Source of the DNA: Arcicella rosea
Lineage (GTDB): Bacteria; Bacteroidota; Bacteroidia; Cytophagales; Spirosomataceae
NCBI RefSeq assembly: GCF_014204325.1
Contig: NZ_JACHKT010000006.1
Coordinates: 124,001 to 188,000, forward strand
Direction of reading: 5' to 3'
DNA length: 64,000 nucleotides
Shown here: positions 36,353 to 45,276 of the stretch, in pieces
Position numbering within the stretch: the stretch's first letter is position 1
How the letters are laid out: every line of letters begins with the position of its first letter
The notes under the pieces: generated by a model
What the model saw: only the letters and a program-made list of their open reading frames with translations
Told to the model about the DNA's origin: nothing
Database searches by the model: none
Program-made: the position numbers and the translations under genes

Positions 36353-36970
36353 TTATTTATCACTTACAAATCCTTCCTTTAGCATTTGATTAAATACAGC
36401 CTGCCCAATTTCTTCTGTCATTTTTACCACGCCACTTGGGTCGGTTGTTTTAGTAATGCCCGTCCAGATAATTTTATCTTCTTTGATAGAAAAAACACTT
36501 GTTTCAACCGTGAATATTCTTGTCGTTAAGTAATAACCTGAATCAAAATAGAAAGGCCAGTTTCTATAATAATATCCGCTGAAATTATTGTAGTAAGAAG
36601 GATACAAAGCAATATTGCTTCGAGTATAGGTCTTCTCTTTATCGACATCCAAAAGACGCATCGTTATAGCACCATCGAACCCATCTTTTTTGATTTTGTC
36701 TCTGATAGCTTCCTCATTGGTCTCGCTAATACTTCTATCTAAGTAATCATAAGAAGTCACCCCTTTTCCATTCAGATAGCCCACCAATTGGTCTTCTACT
36801 TTTCGGCGAGTAGTTTCATTTTGAAACAAGGCTACCACTAAGACTTTATTTAATTTATTCAGACTAATTTCTTTGTTAGGTTCTCGCCAAGTACTTATCA
36901 TTCGGGTTGAACTACACGAAGAGAGTATAATTAGCATAAAAATATAGGATACAAAAGCGATGTATTTCAT
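36353..36970 (-). CDS. DUF4136-like lipoprotein
   Basis: A 205-residue lipoprotein with a signal ending LIILSSC (acylated C19). The body matches the general pattern of DUF4136 proteins: KVLVVALFQNETTRRKVEDQ, YDYLDRSISETNEEAIRDKI, DGAITMRLLDVDKE, then an aromatic loop (YYNNFSGYYYRNWPFYF) and WTGITKTTDPSGV. It would be anchored in the outer membrane facing the periplasm; the function of the family is unknown. The shared stress promoter lies at 37023-37061. Confidence 0.8.
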   Translation of the reverse strand: MKYIAFVSYIFMLIILSSCSSTRMISTWREPNKEISLNKLNKVLVVALFQNETTRRKVEDQLVGYLNGKGVTSYDYLDRSISETNEEAIRDKIKKDGFDGAITMRLLDVDKEKTYTRSNIALYPSYYNNFSGYYYRNWPFYFDSGYYLTTRIFTVETSVFSIKEDKIIWTGITKTTDPSGVVKMTEEIGQAVFNQMLKEGFVSDK

Positions 36971-37022
36971 GGTATCATTTATAATATTAGATTATAACAA
37001 AGGTGACGATTCTAACCATTGA

Positions 37023-37061
37023 AAGTGTTACATAATATCGATTAAGAATTATAATATTCAC
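37023..37061 (-). promoter_or_regulatory. Shared stress-promoter motif, copy 3
   Basis: AAGTGTTAC (37023-37031), 24 bp, ATTCAC (37056-37061), 53 bp upstream of the DUF4136-like gene. Bases and spacing equal copy 1. Confidence 0.65.
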
Positions 37062-37255
37062 GGCTTTGGCTGAGTAATACTACTATCAAACACACATTAG
37101 GAGCAGTTGCGTTGCTAGCCCTTAACTGCAAACTGTATTGTAATACGAAATTTTTTCAAGCTTTATAAGAAGCTATTTCATGACCTCAATTTTTAAATCT
37201 ATTGAAAATATAGTATTAAGATTTTAACAATGTTTCCCAAATCCTTCAATCAGTA

Positions 37256-37400
37256 ATGATGTTAGCAACATCAGGAAATAGCAGTTTGGAAGTATCAGCC
37301 CTAGGAATGAGTTGTATGAGGCTAAGCTTTGGTTACCGCCAAGCTACCAACAAATCTCAATATTTTGAGCTAATAAATAAAGCTGAACAACATTTTGGAA
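37256..37400 (+). pseudogene. Aldo/keto reductase N-terminal remnant joined to an SDR-like scrap
   Basis: The frame reads NSSLEVSALGMSCMRLSFGY, the N-terminus of an aldo/keto reductase. After ATNKSQYFELINKA it turns into AEQHFGKI, a segment typical of short-chain dehydrogenases, and then loses meaning. It is a decayed junction of two genes. From 37401 to 37804 no gene is seen apart from a possible short peptide (MKQINFQNNKNRNVE) preceded by a TACATTTG -7-like box near 37645. Confidence 0.55.
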
Positions 37401-37804
37401 AGATAAATGGACACCAACAATTCTTCATAAGCGTTCTCTTTTGTCTCATCAGGAATTCTTATCCATTAAATAATCATATCAATCTTTTTTAAGTGCTTTT
37501 CACATAATAATCCGAACCATTCAGGTCTTTTTAAAAAGAATAATACAGTAAACCAATATTTGGTAGGATAAGGATTTATAAGATGTTTCTCATCATGTAT
37601 TTGCAAAATGTATAAAAAACACTTGCTTTTTATATAATCATTTACGTACATTTGTTAAAATATTTTTAGTAGAATAATTATATAGAATTTAACTATAAGA
37701 ACTATGAAACAAATTAACTTTCAAAACAACAAGAATCGAAATGTAGAGTAATTGTAGGACAAATATGTATTGTCTATTTCCATTAAAACAAGGCTTGAAT
37801 AGAA

Positions 37805-37846
37805 AAGCCCATTCGTAACTTCTTGGTCGGACGCACGAATGGGCTT
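37805..37846. terminator. Strong hairpin upstream of the Cys-rich ORF
   Basis: AAGCCCATTCGT (37805-37816) and ACGAATGGGCTT (37835-37846) form a perfect 12-bp stem with an 18-nt loop. It precedes the small Cys-rich ORF and the cas operon, so it may isolate them from upstream transcription or act as an attenuator. Confidence 0.75.
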
Positions 37847-37911
37847 GAGTTAAAATCAATTTTATTAAATACTTAAAACAATTATTTAAATACTTAAACC
37901 CAAAAGATTTT

Positions 37912-38073
37912 ATGCAAAATAACGAAAAAAAAGTCATTGTTCCCAACAATGTTACTGATAATCAGGATGTACTCTTTTATAAACCTATATTGCCGTGTAA
38001 TGATAGATGTAACGGATTCCCTCCTGATTTAGATAAAAATAATTTTTGTTGGACTTGTGTTTCACCAACATAG
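37912..38073 (+). CDS. Small cysteine-rich protein (53 residues) upstream of cas8b
   Basis: The ATG at 37912 opens MQNNEKKVIVPNNVTDNQDV, followed by YKPILPCNDRCNGFPPDLDK and NNFCWTCVSPT, with the stop at 38071-38073. Four Cys in a C-x3-C and C-x2-C arrangement suggest a small zinc-binding protein or a secreted/modified peptide. No family is recognised. It has its own strong terminator at 38093-38119 and a hairpin before it, so it is a separate transcript 129 bp upstream of the cas operon. No ribosome-binding signal is clear, which is normal for Bacteroidota. Confidence 0.5.
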   Translation: MQNNEKKVIVPNNVTDNQDVLFYKPILPCNDRCNGFPPDLDKNNFCWTCVSPT

Positions 38074-38092
38074 AAGTCTTATTGCTTAAATG

Positions 38093-38119
38093 CTACACCC
38101 TAATTCTTTTAGGGTGTAG
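38093..38119 (+). terminator. Terminator of the Cys-rich ORF
   Basis: CTACACCCTAA (38093-38103) and TTAGGGTGTAG (38109-38119) form a perfect 11-bp stem with a 5-nt loop. It lies before the cas8b start at 38202; the cas promoter must lie between them or upstream by read-through. Confidence 0.8.
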
Positions 38120-38201
38120 GTAAAACAGGTATTTATACGCTAAAAAATGCAGAATAAATTTCTCAAAATTGCTGTACAAATTATTAAACCCTATTGATAC
38201 T

Positions 38202-40181
38202 ATGCTTACTACCCTTATCAAATTAGGCTCACAACTCAGCCACAACCGTGGCGAATGGGATGATATTATTGATTATCCGAACATTCTGAAAGAAAAAGAT
38301 AAAAATATCAAATTATATGTCGCTGAATTGGTTTTTGATTTAGATAAATGTGATGTTTATCTAAGTCCATCTTTAAAAGAATATGATGAGGAGAAATCTT
38401 GTTTAGTATTTAAGAATATTAAAATTCAGGGTGGAAATAATAAGGCTATTTATGCTTGTGTTGAATCTGGAAAGTTAGAGCAAATTAGAAAAACGTTTTT
38501 TGGTGCTATTGATTCAAAAGGAAATATTCCTTCAACTGGGCAGTTTCAAGAAGCTATATCAAAAGATTTTCCTCAATTTAATGACACGAGGCTTGGGAAA
38601 CTTCTTCCTAAAATATTCTCTTTAAGTAATATTTTTATTGAAAAATTTACAATTGAGAAAGAAGCTAAAGGACAAGTAGAGCGATTAATAGATGAAAAGT
38701 TGCTTACTTCATTAGTGCTACAATCGCCATTCTCAAGAATTATACTCTTTTATACAAGTGTTTTATCTTCTGAAGACGGTATAAACATGGCTACTCCTGT
38801 CTCAAAAATTGAGGGATTTGAAGAATTTATGAAAGCCAAGTTTCTTGAAAAAGGTAAAAAACAAACATCAATTGAAGTAAGTAAAAAGCTATGTTATGCA
38901 ACAGGTACATTGAACTCTGATGTTGCAGAAGTCAATTTTTCTGATAGATATAGCTTAAATAAAATGTTCGTAAAAGAAACGAAAAACTACGCTTCATTTT
39001 TCGATAAAAACAGTTTTATCTTAAACTATCAAGTTTCAAATAATAATCAATTATTATTAAGTAGAGCCTCCAAATACCTTTTAGAAAACCAGAAAATCAG
39101 AATTGCAGGTATTGACCACTGTATTATCCCTCAATTTCTGAATAAAGAAGAAGTTGATATTCAATACATAACCAAAGGTATTTTCCAGAAATCAGAGCTA
39201 TTATTTGATAGTAACTCTTTTGATAGTTTGGTAACTGGAGCAGAATACGAAACAGATGCACCGTTTTGGATAACTTTTTTAGCGTTTGAATCTGATGGAA
39301 ATTTCTTTAAAACCATCAATGAAATAAAGGATGTAAGTAAATTTCACTTTTATAAAATCATAGAGTCTTTTAATGAAGTCAATGATTTCTTTAAAAATGA
39401 TTTACAAGATTCAGTAGATTGGCTTTCTGTAATGACAGACTACGGAAAACAACACCGTTTTAACTTGGCATCTATTTATTCAATAATTCCAATTAGGAAA
39501 GATAAGGAAAAGAAAAATGAAGTACTTTCTCTCTTCAAGTTAATATTTGAAAATAGAAAGATAGATTCCAACAAGCTCTTTAAACATTTCTGCGACCTTA
39601 TTTTATGCCACAGGTACGAAAGATATAAATCATTCAAAAACGTAAAAGAATACGATGACCAATACTTTGATTTCGCCGTTCGAGATTCAGTATTCAAATA
39701 CTTTGCACTCATTCAAGCTCTTAAACAATTAAACCTTTTACAAAACATGGAAGAAAACGAAATTGTTACCCCAGAAACGTCGGAAGACAAACCCAATGAA
39801 TATCAACAGAAAATAACTACTTTTTTTACTCAAATGGGATATAATGTAGACCAAATGGCTATGTTTTATTTGGGTAGAATGTTGAAAAATGTTGTTAAAA
39901 TTCAGGATGATAAGGTTAAAACTGTTTTTAGTAAAGTAAACTTCAATGGAATGAGTGTAAGAGATATTATGCGTCTCCGTGTTGCTTTAATTGAGAAAAC
40001 AGAGCAATACAAAAAACCTGAACATATGAATAAAATACAAAGGGTAAAGTTTGATGATGTAAATTTTGTAACATTTTTTAAAGAAAAAGATTGGGAAAAA
40101 AGAATGTCAAGAGAACGGGCTATCTTCTTCATTCTATCAGGATATTCATTCGGAATCGTAAAATCATCAGAAAACAAATAA
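38202..40181 (+). CDS. cas8b: Type I-B Cascade large subunit Cas8b (TM1802/Csh1-like)
   Basis: A 659-residue protein starting at the ATG 38202; an upstream in-frame TTG at 38169 is less likely. It lies first in the cas operon, before cas7 and cas5, and its N-terminus (LIKLGSQLSHNRGEWDDIID) and overall length suit TM1802/Csh1-type Cas8b proteins. This subunit recognises the PAM and anchors crRNA in Cascade. The C-terminal 144 residues (from M516) are alpha-helical and may also be made separately as Cas11b. It ends 17 bp before cas7. Confidence 0.88.
   Translation: MLTTLIKLGSQLSHNRGEWDDIIDYPNILKEKDKNIKLYVAELVFDLDKCDVYLSPSLKEYDEEKSCLVFKNIKIQGGNNKAIYACVESGKLEQIRKTFFGAIDSKGNIPSTGQFQEAISKDFPQFNDTRLGKLLPKIFSLSNIFIEKFTIEKEAKGQVERLIDEKLLTSLVLQSPFSRIILFYTSVLSSEDGINMATPVSKIEGFEEFMKAKFLEKGKKQTSIEVSKKLCYATGTLNSDVAEVNFSDRYSLNKMFVKETKNYASFFDKNSFILNYQVSNNNQLLLSRASKYLLENQKIRIAGIDHCIIPQFLNKEEVDIQYITKGIFQKSELLFDSNSFDSLVTGAEYETDAPFWITFLAFESDGNFFKTINEIKDVSKFHFYKIIESFNEVNDFFKNDLQDSVDWLSVMTDYGKQHRFNLASIYSIIPIRKDKEKKNEVLSLFKLIFENRKIDSNKLFKHFCDLILCHRYERYKSFKNVKEYDDQYFDFAVRDSVFKYFALIQALKQLNLLQNMEENEIVTPETSEDKPNEYQQKITTFFTQMGYNVDQMAMFYLGRMLKNVVKIQDDKVKTVFSKVNFNGMSVRDIMRLRVALIEKTEQYKKPEHMNKIQRVKFDDVNFVTFFKEKDWEKRMSRERAIFFILSGYSFGIVKSSENK
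39747..40181 (+). CDS. Candidate internally translated small subunit Cas11b
   Basis: An in-frame ATG inside cas8b would give 144 residues (MEENEIVTPETSEDKPNEYQ to SFGIVKSSENK). Type I-B and other type I systems are known to make Cas11 from an internal start in cas8. This segment has the right size and helical character, and the ATG follows an abrupt change from the preceding helix to an acidic linker. No Shine-Dalgarno sequence is evident, so this is inference. Confidence 0.45.
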   Translation: MEENEIVTPETSEDKPNEYQQKITTFFTQMGYNVDQMAMFYLGRMLKNVVKIQDDKVKTVFSKVNFNGMSVRDIMRLRVALIEKTEQYKKPEHMNKIQRVKFDDVNFVTFFKEKDWEKRMSRERAIFFILSGYSFGIVKSSENK

Positions 40182-40198
40182 TTCAATACACTCAAAAA

Positions 40199-41185
40199 AT
40201 GGAAAATAATACAATCATTCAAGAAAATTCTGACTTCCTTTTTATCTATGATGCTACACTTAGCAATCCCAATGGAGACCCAGACCAAGAAAATAAGCCC
40301 AGAATGGACTATGATACCAATACAAATTTAGTCACAGACACAAGAGTAAAGCGTAGTATTCGAGACTATCTTAAAGCTTCTGGCAATGAGATTTTTGTAG
40401 ATATGGAAGGAGATACAAAAGTAAGTCCAGATTCTAAGCTTAAAGCTGTAATCAACAGAATATTAGCAGATGAAACTTTAGTCGATAGCTTTTTTGGAGA
40501 AAGCCCCTACAAAGAAGTCTTTGTAAAAATCATCAGTGAAAAAAAAGCTACTGACCCAATTTTTAAAGCCCTTCAAGATAAAAAGAATCTTGAACTAAAC
40601 AGTTTTATCTTAGAACAGTTGGTCAAACAACAATTTATTGACATCCGAATGTTTGGTAGTGCCTTTGCTATTGGTGGTTTTTCCAAAGCTTATACAGGTC
40701 CAATTCAGCTAAATTGGGGTTACTCTTTACACAAAGTAGATCTAGTTGAATCAAACACCATTGTAACTACGATGAATGATGACAGTAGTACATTTGGAAA
40801 AGATTACCGTGTACATTATTCAATGCTGGCGTTTAATGGTACTATCAATAAATATGTAGCAAAGTCCACAGGATTAACGGTTGCAGATAGAACACTTTTC
40901 CGTCAAATGATTTGGGAAAGTATTTCGGCAATGCCTACTCGTTCTAAATTGAATCAGTATGCAAAATTGTATGTAGAAATAGTTTATAATGAAGGATTCT
41001 CTAATGGTCATTTTGGAGATTTACGCAATTTAGTTTCGACTAAACCTGATGAAATAATTCGTAAAGTTGAAGATGTTCATGTTGATTTAAGCAAACTCTT
41101 AACAATTATCCTTGAAAATCAGGGAGAAGGAAAAGCTATCAAAGAAGTAATCTTTAAAAATCAACTCACAGATGATAAAATTTAG
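40199..41185 (+). CDS. cas7: Type I-B Cascade backbone Cas7 (Csh2)
   Basis: A 328-residue RAMP-type subunit that polymerises along crRNA. FLFIYDATLSNPNGDPDQEN with KPRMD and VTDTRVKRSIRDYL is the Csh2 signature, and RMFGSAFAIGG (about 160-170) is the conserved core. The start MENNTIIQENSDF is chosen because it places this motif normally; an open frame upstream adds 36 unrelated residues that overlap cas8b. Confidence 0.95.
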   Translation: MENNTIIQENSDFLFIYDATLSNPNGDPDQENKPRMDYDTNTNLVTDTRVKRSIRDYLKASGNEIFVDMEGDTKVSPDSKLKAVINRILADETLVDSFFGESPYKEVFVKIISEKKATDPIFKALQDKKNLELNSFILEQLVKQQFIDIRMFGSAFAIGGFSKAYTGPIQLNWGYSLHKVDLVESNTIVTTMNDDSSTFGKDYRVHYSMLAFNGTINKYVAKSTGLTVADRTLFRQMIWESISAMPTRSKLNQYAKLYVEIVYNEGFSNGHFGDLRNLVSTKPDEIIRKVEDVHVDLSKLLTIILENQGEGKAIKEVIFKNQLTDDKI

Positions 41186-41193
41186 GGTAAACT

Positions 41194-41988
41194 ATGGAAA
41201 TCATTCAATTTGATATTAGTGGTAAGTTTGCCCATTTTAGAAAGTATTATGCCAATAATACAGCGATGACATATAGTTTACCACCTCGAACAACGATTAT
41301 TGGAATATTGGCAGCAATTTTAGGAAAGCCAAGAGATTGCTATTATGAAGATTTTTCATCAGATAAAATCAGAATAGGTATATCTATCAAAACGCCAATT
41401 AAAAAGAGTTTTCATCGTTTAAATTTTCTGTCTGTAAAAAGCTTAGGAGATTTCAGAAAATCTTTTGACTCAGACTTTAGAGGAATGGCTGGAAATCCTA
41501 TTCAAACCCCTTTTGAAGTAGTAACGGGGCTAAATCTACAAGAAAATGATGTTCAATATCGTATTTTCATAAGTCACTTCGATGAAGGAAAGGAATTATT
41601 TCAAACATTAAAAGATGCTATAATTTCACAACAGCTTACTTATAATATTTCTTTAGGAACAGCAAATTTTAACGCCAGCTTAGGGAATGTAAGAGTATTT
41701 GAAAATTCACAAATCATTGAAAATACTTCAAATTCGGACGATTTGATTGAGGTTGATTCTGCTGTAAATTCTGATATGGTTAATGAAATTATTTTTGAAA
41801 AAGATAGTGAATTAATGAATTTTATCGAAGAAGAACTTTTACCAGCGGATTTTGTAGCAAATTATAACAGAGAATTATCTAAAATGAATAGAGTGCTTTA
41901 CACAACGGCAGGAATTCCATTGAAGATAAGATTCTCGGGTAAATATTATGTTCTTAAAGGCAATCAAACCATTCAATTTTTAGATTAA
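41194..41988 (+). CDS. cas5: Type I-B Cas5 subunit
   Basis: A 264-residue RAMP protein that caps the 5' handle of crRNA. MEIIQFDISGKFAHFRKYYA with the following TYSLPPRTTIIGILAAILGK is typical of Cas5b/Cas5h (N-terminal ferredoxin fold and a conserved Pro-Pro/Arg turn). It starts 8 bp after cas7. Confidence 0.93.
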   Translation: MEIIQFDISGKFAHFRKYYANNTAMTYSLPPRTTIIGILAAILGKPRDCYYEDFSSDKIRIGISIKTPIKKSFHRLNFLSVKSLGDFRKSFDSDFRGMAGNPIQTPFEVVTGLNLQENDVQYRIFISHFDEGKELFQTLKDAIISQQLTYNISLGTANFNASLGNVRVFENSQIIENTSNSDDLIEVDSAVNSDMVNEIIFEKDSELMNFIEEELLPADFVANYNRELSKMNRVLYTTAGIPLKIRFSGKYYVLKGNQTIQFLD

Positions 41989-41989
41989 T

Positions 41990-44407
41990 ATGTTCTATTC
42001 TCACAGTGAAACCTTGCCTGATGGTACACGCAAAGGCATAAAATCTATTCAGAAACATAATCAAGGCGTTTCTCAAAACGCCTTGACTTCTTTTGAGTCA
42101 AGTGTTTCTTTTCCAGAACTCAATACTCAACAAATAAAACTTTTGATAAGTGATGTTTGTCGATACCATGACTTAGGCAAATATTCAAAGTATTTTCAAG
42201 CGTACTTGTTAACCAACGAACGTGTTGATAATAATTTAAAAGCTCATGCACGATTTGGAGCTTATACAATATTCCAAAAGTACAAAGACCAAAACTCTAC
42301 TCTCGCTTTACTCCTGTACTATATCGTTGTTAATCACCATCTTAATTTAGACAATTTAGCAAAAAATGAATTTTTACAAAAAACAGAGGCTAAAAATAAC
42401 GAAGGCTATTTTAACAAACAGAAAGTAACCTTCAATGAATTTTGGGATATAATCAAAAGTGAAATTGGAGATGAAAAGCTTGAACAATATGTAAATCCTC
42501 CCGAAGGAAAAACTGCTTACAGAACAACCAAAGAGATTACAGAAAAAGAATCCAATATCCAAAACTACTTCCTAATCAACTACCTATTTTCTCTTTTGAT
42601 AGAAGCGGATAAATTGGATGCTTCGGATACTTCTTTATACCCTAAAAAATCTATTGCTAAACACTTGGTAGATAAGTATCGCCCATTGAGTATTGATAAA
42701 TTAGTTGAAAATCAAGATATTAGTTTGTTCTCTCAAAACGAACTTCGTAGTTATGGACGATTGCGAGTAAATCAGTTTTTGGAAAGAAACGATTGGCAAG
42801 AACATAAACTTTTTACACTTACTGCCCCAACAGGTTTAGGCAAAACGCTCATGGCTTTAGATTTTGCCATTCGACTAAGAGAAAAGATTAGAGAAACCGA
42901 ACAAAGAGAAGCTCAAATAATTTATGCTTTACCTTTTATCAATATTATTGAGCAGTCATTAAAGGTTTATAGTGAGGTTTTGGGTGAAAAAGTAAATCTA
43001 TTGGCTCATTACCAATATGCAGATGCTTTAGAACAAACTTCTAAGGATGAATCAAGTAATTACAATCAAAAAATGATGATGCTTGACACATGGCAATGCG
43101 ATGTGGTGATTACAACTTTTGTTCAGTTTCTCCAAACCTTAATTGGTAACAGAAACAAGTTATTAAAGAAATTCAACCATTTTGCAGGCTCAATTATTAT
43201 TCTTGACGAAGTACAAACAATTCGTTTGGGACAATTACCACTTATTGGTGCTACCTTGTTTTATCTGGCTAAATTTCTGAATGCACGCATTGTACTAATG
43301 ACGGCAACTAAACCCAAAATTTATGAATTAGCCAATCAGGAAATATTGAATAATGAAGGCGAAGAAGCTAAAAGTATAGAACTGTTGCCTGATTATGAAA
43401 AAGTGTTTCAGTGTTTTAAAAGGACTAAAATCGTATCATTAATTGATGAAAAATTAGAAGATGAACAGCAGTTTATTAATACTATTTTTTTAGAAAAATG
43501 GTCTGAGGAAAAATCATGTATCATAGTTTGTAATACGGTAAAACGTTCATTGGATGTTTTTAAGCTTATTGCTCAGGAATGCAATGAAGATACAAACCCC
43601 GTTTATTACCTTTCAACTAATATTATTCCAGCCAGACGACAAAGTATTATAGATGCTATCAAAGCGGATTTAGAAGCTAAATTAAAACCAATTTTAGTCT
43701 CTACTCAGTGCGTTGAAGCTGGTGTGGATTTAGATTTTGATATGGGTTTCCGTGATTTGGGTCCAATGGATTCAATCATTCAAGTAGCAGGCAGAATCAA
43801 TCGAAACAATAATTTGGCTAAACAATATTCGCCTTTGTATATCATAGATTTTGGCGATTGTGAAAAGATTTATGATAAGGTTACTCAGCAACAAGCAAGA
43901 CTTTTATTAGAAAATAATCCACAAATTCTTGAAGACAACTATTTAGAAGTAATAGAATCTTATTTCTCAAATGTTGCTGGCAATAAATCTTTTGTAGATT
44001 CTCGCAAAATATATGAAGCAATGAAAACATTGAAGTATGATTCCGAAGACCCTAAAAATGATATTGCTGTTTCATCATTTCAAGTGATTGAAGAGCAATA
44101 TCCACCAATATCCGTTTTTATTGAAATAGATGAAAAGGCAACAGAATATAAAGATAAGTTTGTCAAAATGATTCATAAGGAACTCACTCAAGAGGATTTT
44201 TCACCTTTTAAGAAAGGCTTTCATCAACATATTATTTCTGTACCAAGTCATCTGCCAAAGGTGAAAGAAGAGTTAAAACAATCAGACCATTATTTACTTT
44301 GTGAAGGTATTTATATTATTCCCAATGATGAGTTGGAAGACTTTTATGATTTAACCACAGGTTTTATTAGAACTAACGAAGACAAAGTACATTCAAGATT
44401 TTTCTAA
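41990..44407 (+). CDS. cas3: Cas3 nuclease-helicase
   Basis: An 805-residue effector with an N-terminal HD nuclease and a DExH-type helicase. The HD site is at H60-D61 (CRYHDLGKYSKYF), with further His at 86 and 115-116. The helicase has Walker A APTGLGKT (279-286), DEVQ (406-409), SAT-like MTAT (437-440), and motif VI QVAGRINRN (from 598). All motifs needed for unwinding and degrading target DNA are present. The gene starts 1 bp after the cas5 stop. Confidence 0.96.
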   Translation: MFYSHSETLPDGTRKGIKSIQKHNQGVSQNALTSFESSVSFPELNTQQIKLLISDVCRYHDLGKYSKYFQAYLLTNERVDNNLKAHARFGAYTIFQKYKDQNSTLALLLYYIVVNHHLNLDNLAKNEFLQKTEAKNNEGYFNKQKVTFNEFWDIIKSEIGDEKLEQYVNPPEGKTAYRTTKEITEKESNIQNYFLINYLFSLLIEADKLDASDTSLYPKKSIAKHLVDKYRPLSIDKLVENQDISLFSQNELRSYGRLRVNQFLERNDWQEHKLFTLTAPTGLGKTLMALDFAIRLREKIRETEQREAQIIYALPFINIIEQSLKVYSEVLGEKVNLLAHYQYADALEQTSKDESSNYNQKMMMLDTWQCDVVITTFVQFLQTLIGNRNKLLKKFNHFAGSIIILDEVQTIRLGQLPLIGATLFYLAKFLNARIVLMTATKPKIYELANQEILNNEGEEAKSIELLPDYEKVFQCFKRTKIVSLIDEKLEDEQQFINTIFLEKWSEEKSCIIVCNTVKRSLDVFKLIAQECNEDTNPVYYLSTNIIPARRQSIIDAIKADLEAKLKPILVSTQCVEAGVDLDFDMGFRDLGPMDSIIQVAGRINRNNNLAKQYSPLYIIDFGDCEKIYDKVTQQQARLLLENNPQILEDNYLEVIESYFSNVAGNKSFVDSRKIYEAMKTLKYDSEDPKNDIAVSSFQVIEEQYPPISVFIEIDEKATEYKDKFVKMIHKELTQEDFSPFKKGFHQHIISVPSHLPKVKEELKQSDHYLLCEGIYIIPNDELEDFYDLTTGFIRTNEDKVHSRFF

Positions 44408-44416
44408 CCCATTACC

Positions 44417-45079
44417 ATGCAAACAATCCATCAAACCATCATCCGTTTTCCTGAAATACAATTGGCTACTCGTGATGCTCATAAATTACGGGGCTATTTT
44501 GGGAATATTTTTCAAGAGTATTCGCCTTTGTTGCATAATCATTTGGAGTCGGGCGAGTCGGCATACCGTTATCCTTTGGTGCAGTATAAAGTAATTAATA
44601 GAGTTCCTACCTTGGTTGGGCTAAACGAAGGGGCTGATTTGTTGATTAACCTCTTTTTGAAAATTAAAACCCTCCAAATTGAGGATAAAACGTACCAAAT
44701 CAATCAGAAAAATATTGAATCAAAAACGCTTGAGATTGGTTTGTCGAACGAACTCCACTCCTATCGTTTCCAAACACTTTGGATGGCTTTGAACCAAGAA
44801 AACCATCAAAAGTATATTCATAATGCTGCCTCCGAACAGCAAAAACAGTTGAATATTTTACTCCAAAATAATATTCTAAGCTATTTCAAAGCGATGAATT
44901 ATTGGGTAAATGGTCAGGTATTGGGAATGTTGCAAAATGTTTATGAAAAAGAAACCAAGTTTAAAGATAAATCAATGATTGCCTTCCAAGCAGATTTTGT
45001 GAGTAATGCCGTTTTACCTTCATTTATTGGGATTGGCAAATCGGTGGCAAGAGGGTTTGGAACTTTGGAAGCGATGTAG
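44417..45079 (+). CDS. cas6: Cas6 crRNA-processing endonuclease
   Basis: A 220-residue RAMP nuclease. The N-terminal strand IRFPEIQLATRDAHKLRGYF and the C-terminal glycine-rich loop FIGIGKSVARGFGTLEAM (G-x-G...G-x-G) are typical of this Cas6 group. It would cut the 37-nt repeat to leave the 8-nt handle ATTGAAAC. A His for catalysis may be one of H22/H41/H43; which is not clear. It is the last gene of the effector half, 10 bp after cas3. Confidence 0.88.
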   Translation: MQTIHQTIIRFPEIQLATRDAHKLRGYFGNIFQEYSPLLHNHLESGESAYRYPLVQYKVINRVPTLVGLNEGADLLINLFLKIKTLQIEDKTYQINQKNIESKTLEIGLSNELHSYRFQTLWMALNQENHQKYIHNAASEQQKQLNILLQNNILSYFKAMNYWVNGQVLGMLQNVYEKETKFKDKSMIAFQADFVSNAVLPSFIGIGKSVARGFGTLEAM

Positions 45080-45165
45080 TAGATATGAGTTTTGAATTAT
45101 GAATTATTTTTGTAAAATATTCATAGTCAATATTTTACAAAAATAAATAGTATTTTCTGCTGATT

Positions 45166-45276
45166 ACTGGACAACTTTTACACACAGAGTTTCGCAGAGT
45201 ATTTTGTTACAATGTTTCTCCGTGAAACTCTTTGTATTCTCTTTGTTCCTCTGTGTCTTTTACAAGATTGTCCAGT
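45166..45276. mobile_element. 111-bp MITE between cas6 and cas1
   Basis: The ends are perfect 9-bp inverted repeats ACTGGACAA / TTGTCCAGT, with weaker pairing continuing inwards (CACAGAG / CTCTGTG). A 5-bp duplication TGATT flanks both sides (45161-45165 and 45277-45281). The inside has no gene and can fold on itself. These are the marks of a miniature transposable element moved by a transposase encoded elsewhere. It splits the effector genes from the adaptation genes. Confidence 0.8.

Noticed and set aside
38169-38201. TTG start extending cas8b by 11 residues
   Set aside because: A normal ATG follows at 38202 and the extra residues overlap the presumed promoter region.
40091-40198. Upstream extension of the cas7 frame by 36 residues
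   Set aside because: It overlaps the cas8b end and adds a basic stretch with no family match; the start MENNTIIQ at 40199 fits Csh2 proteins.
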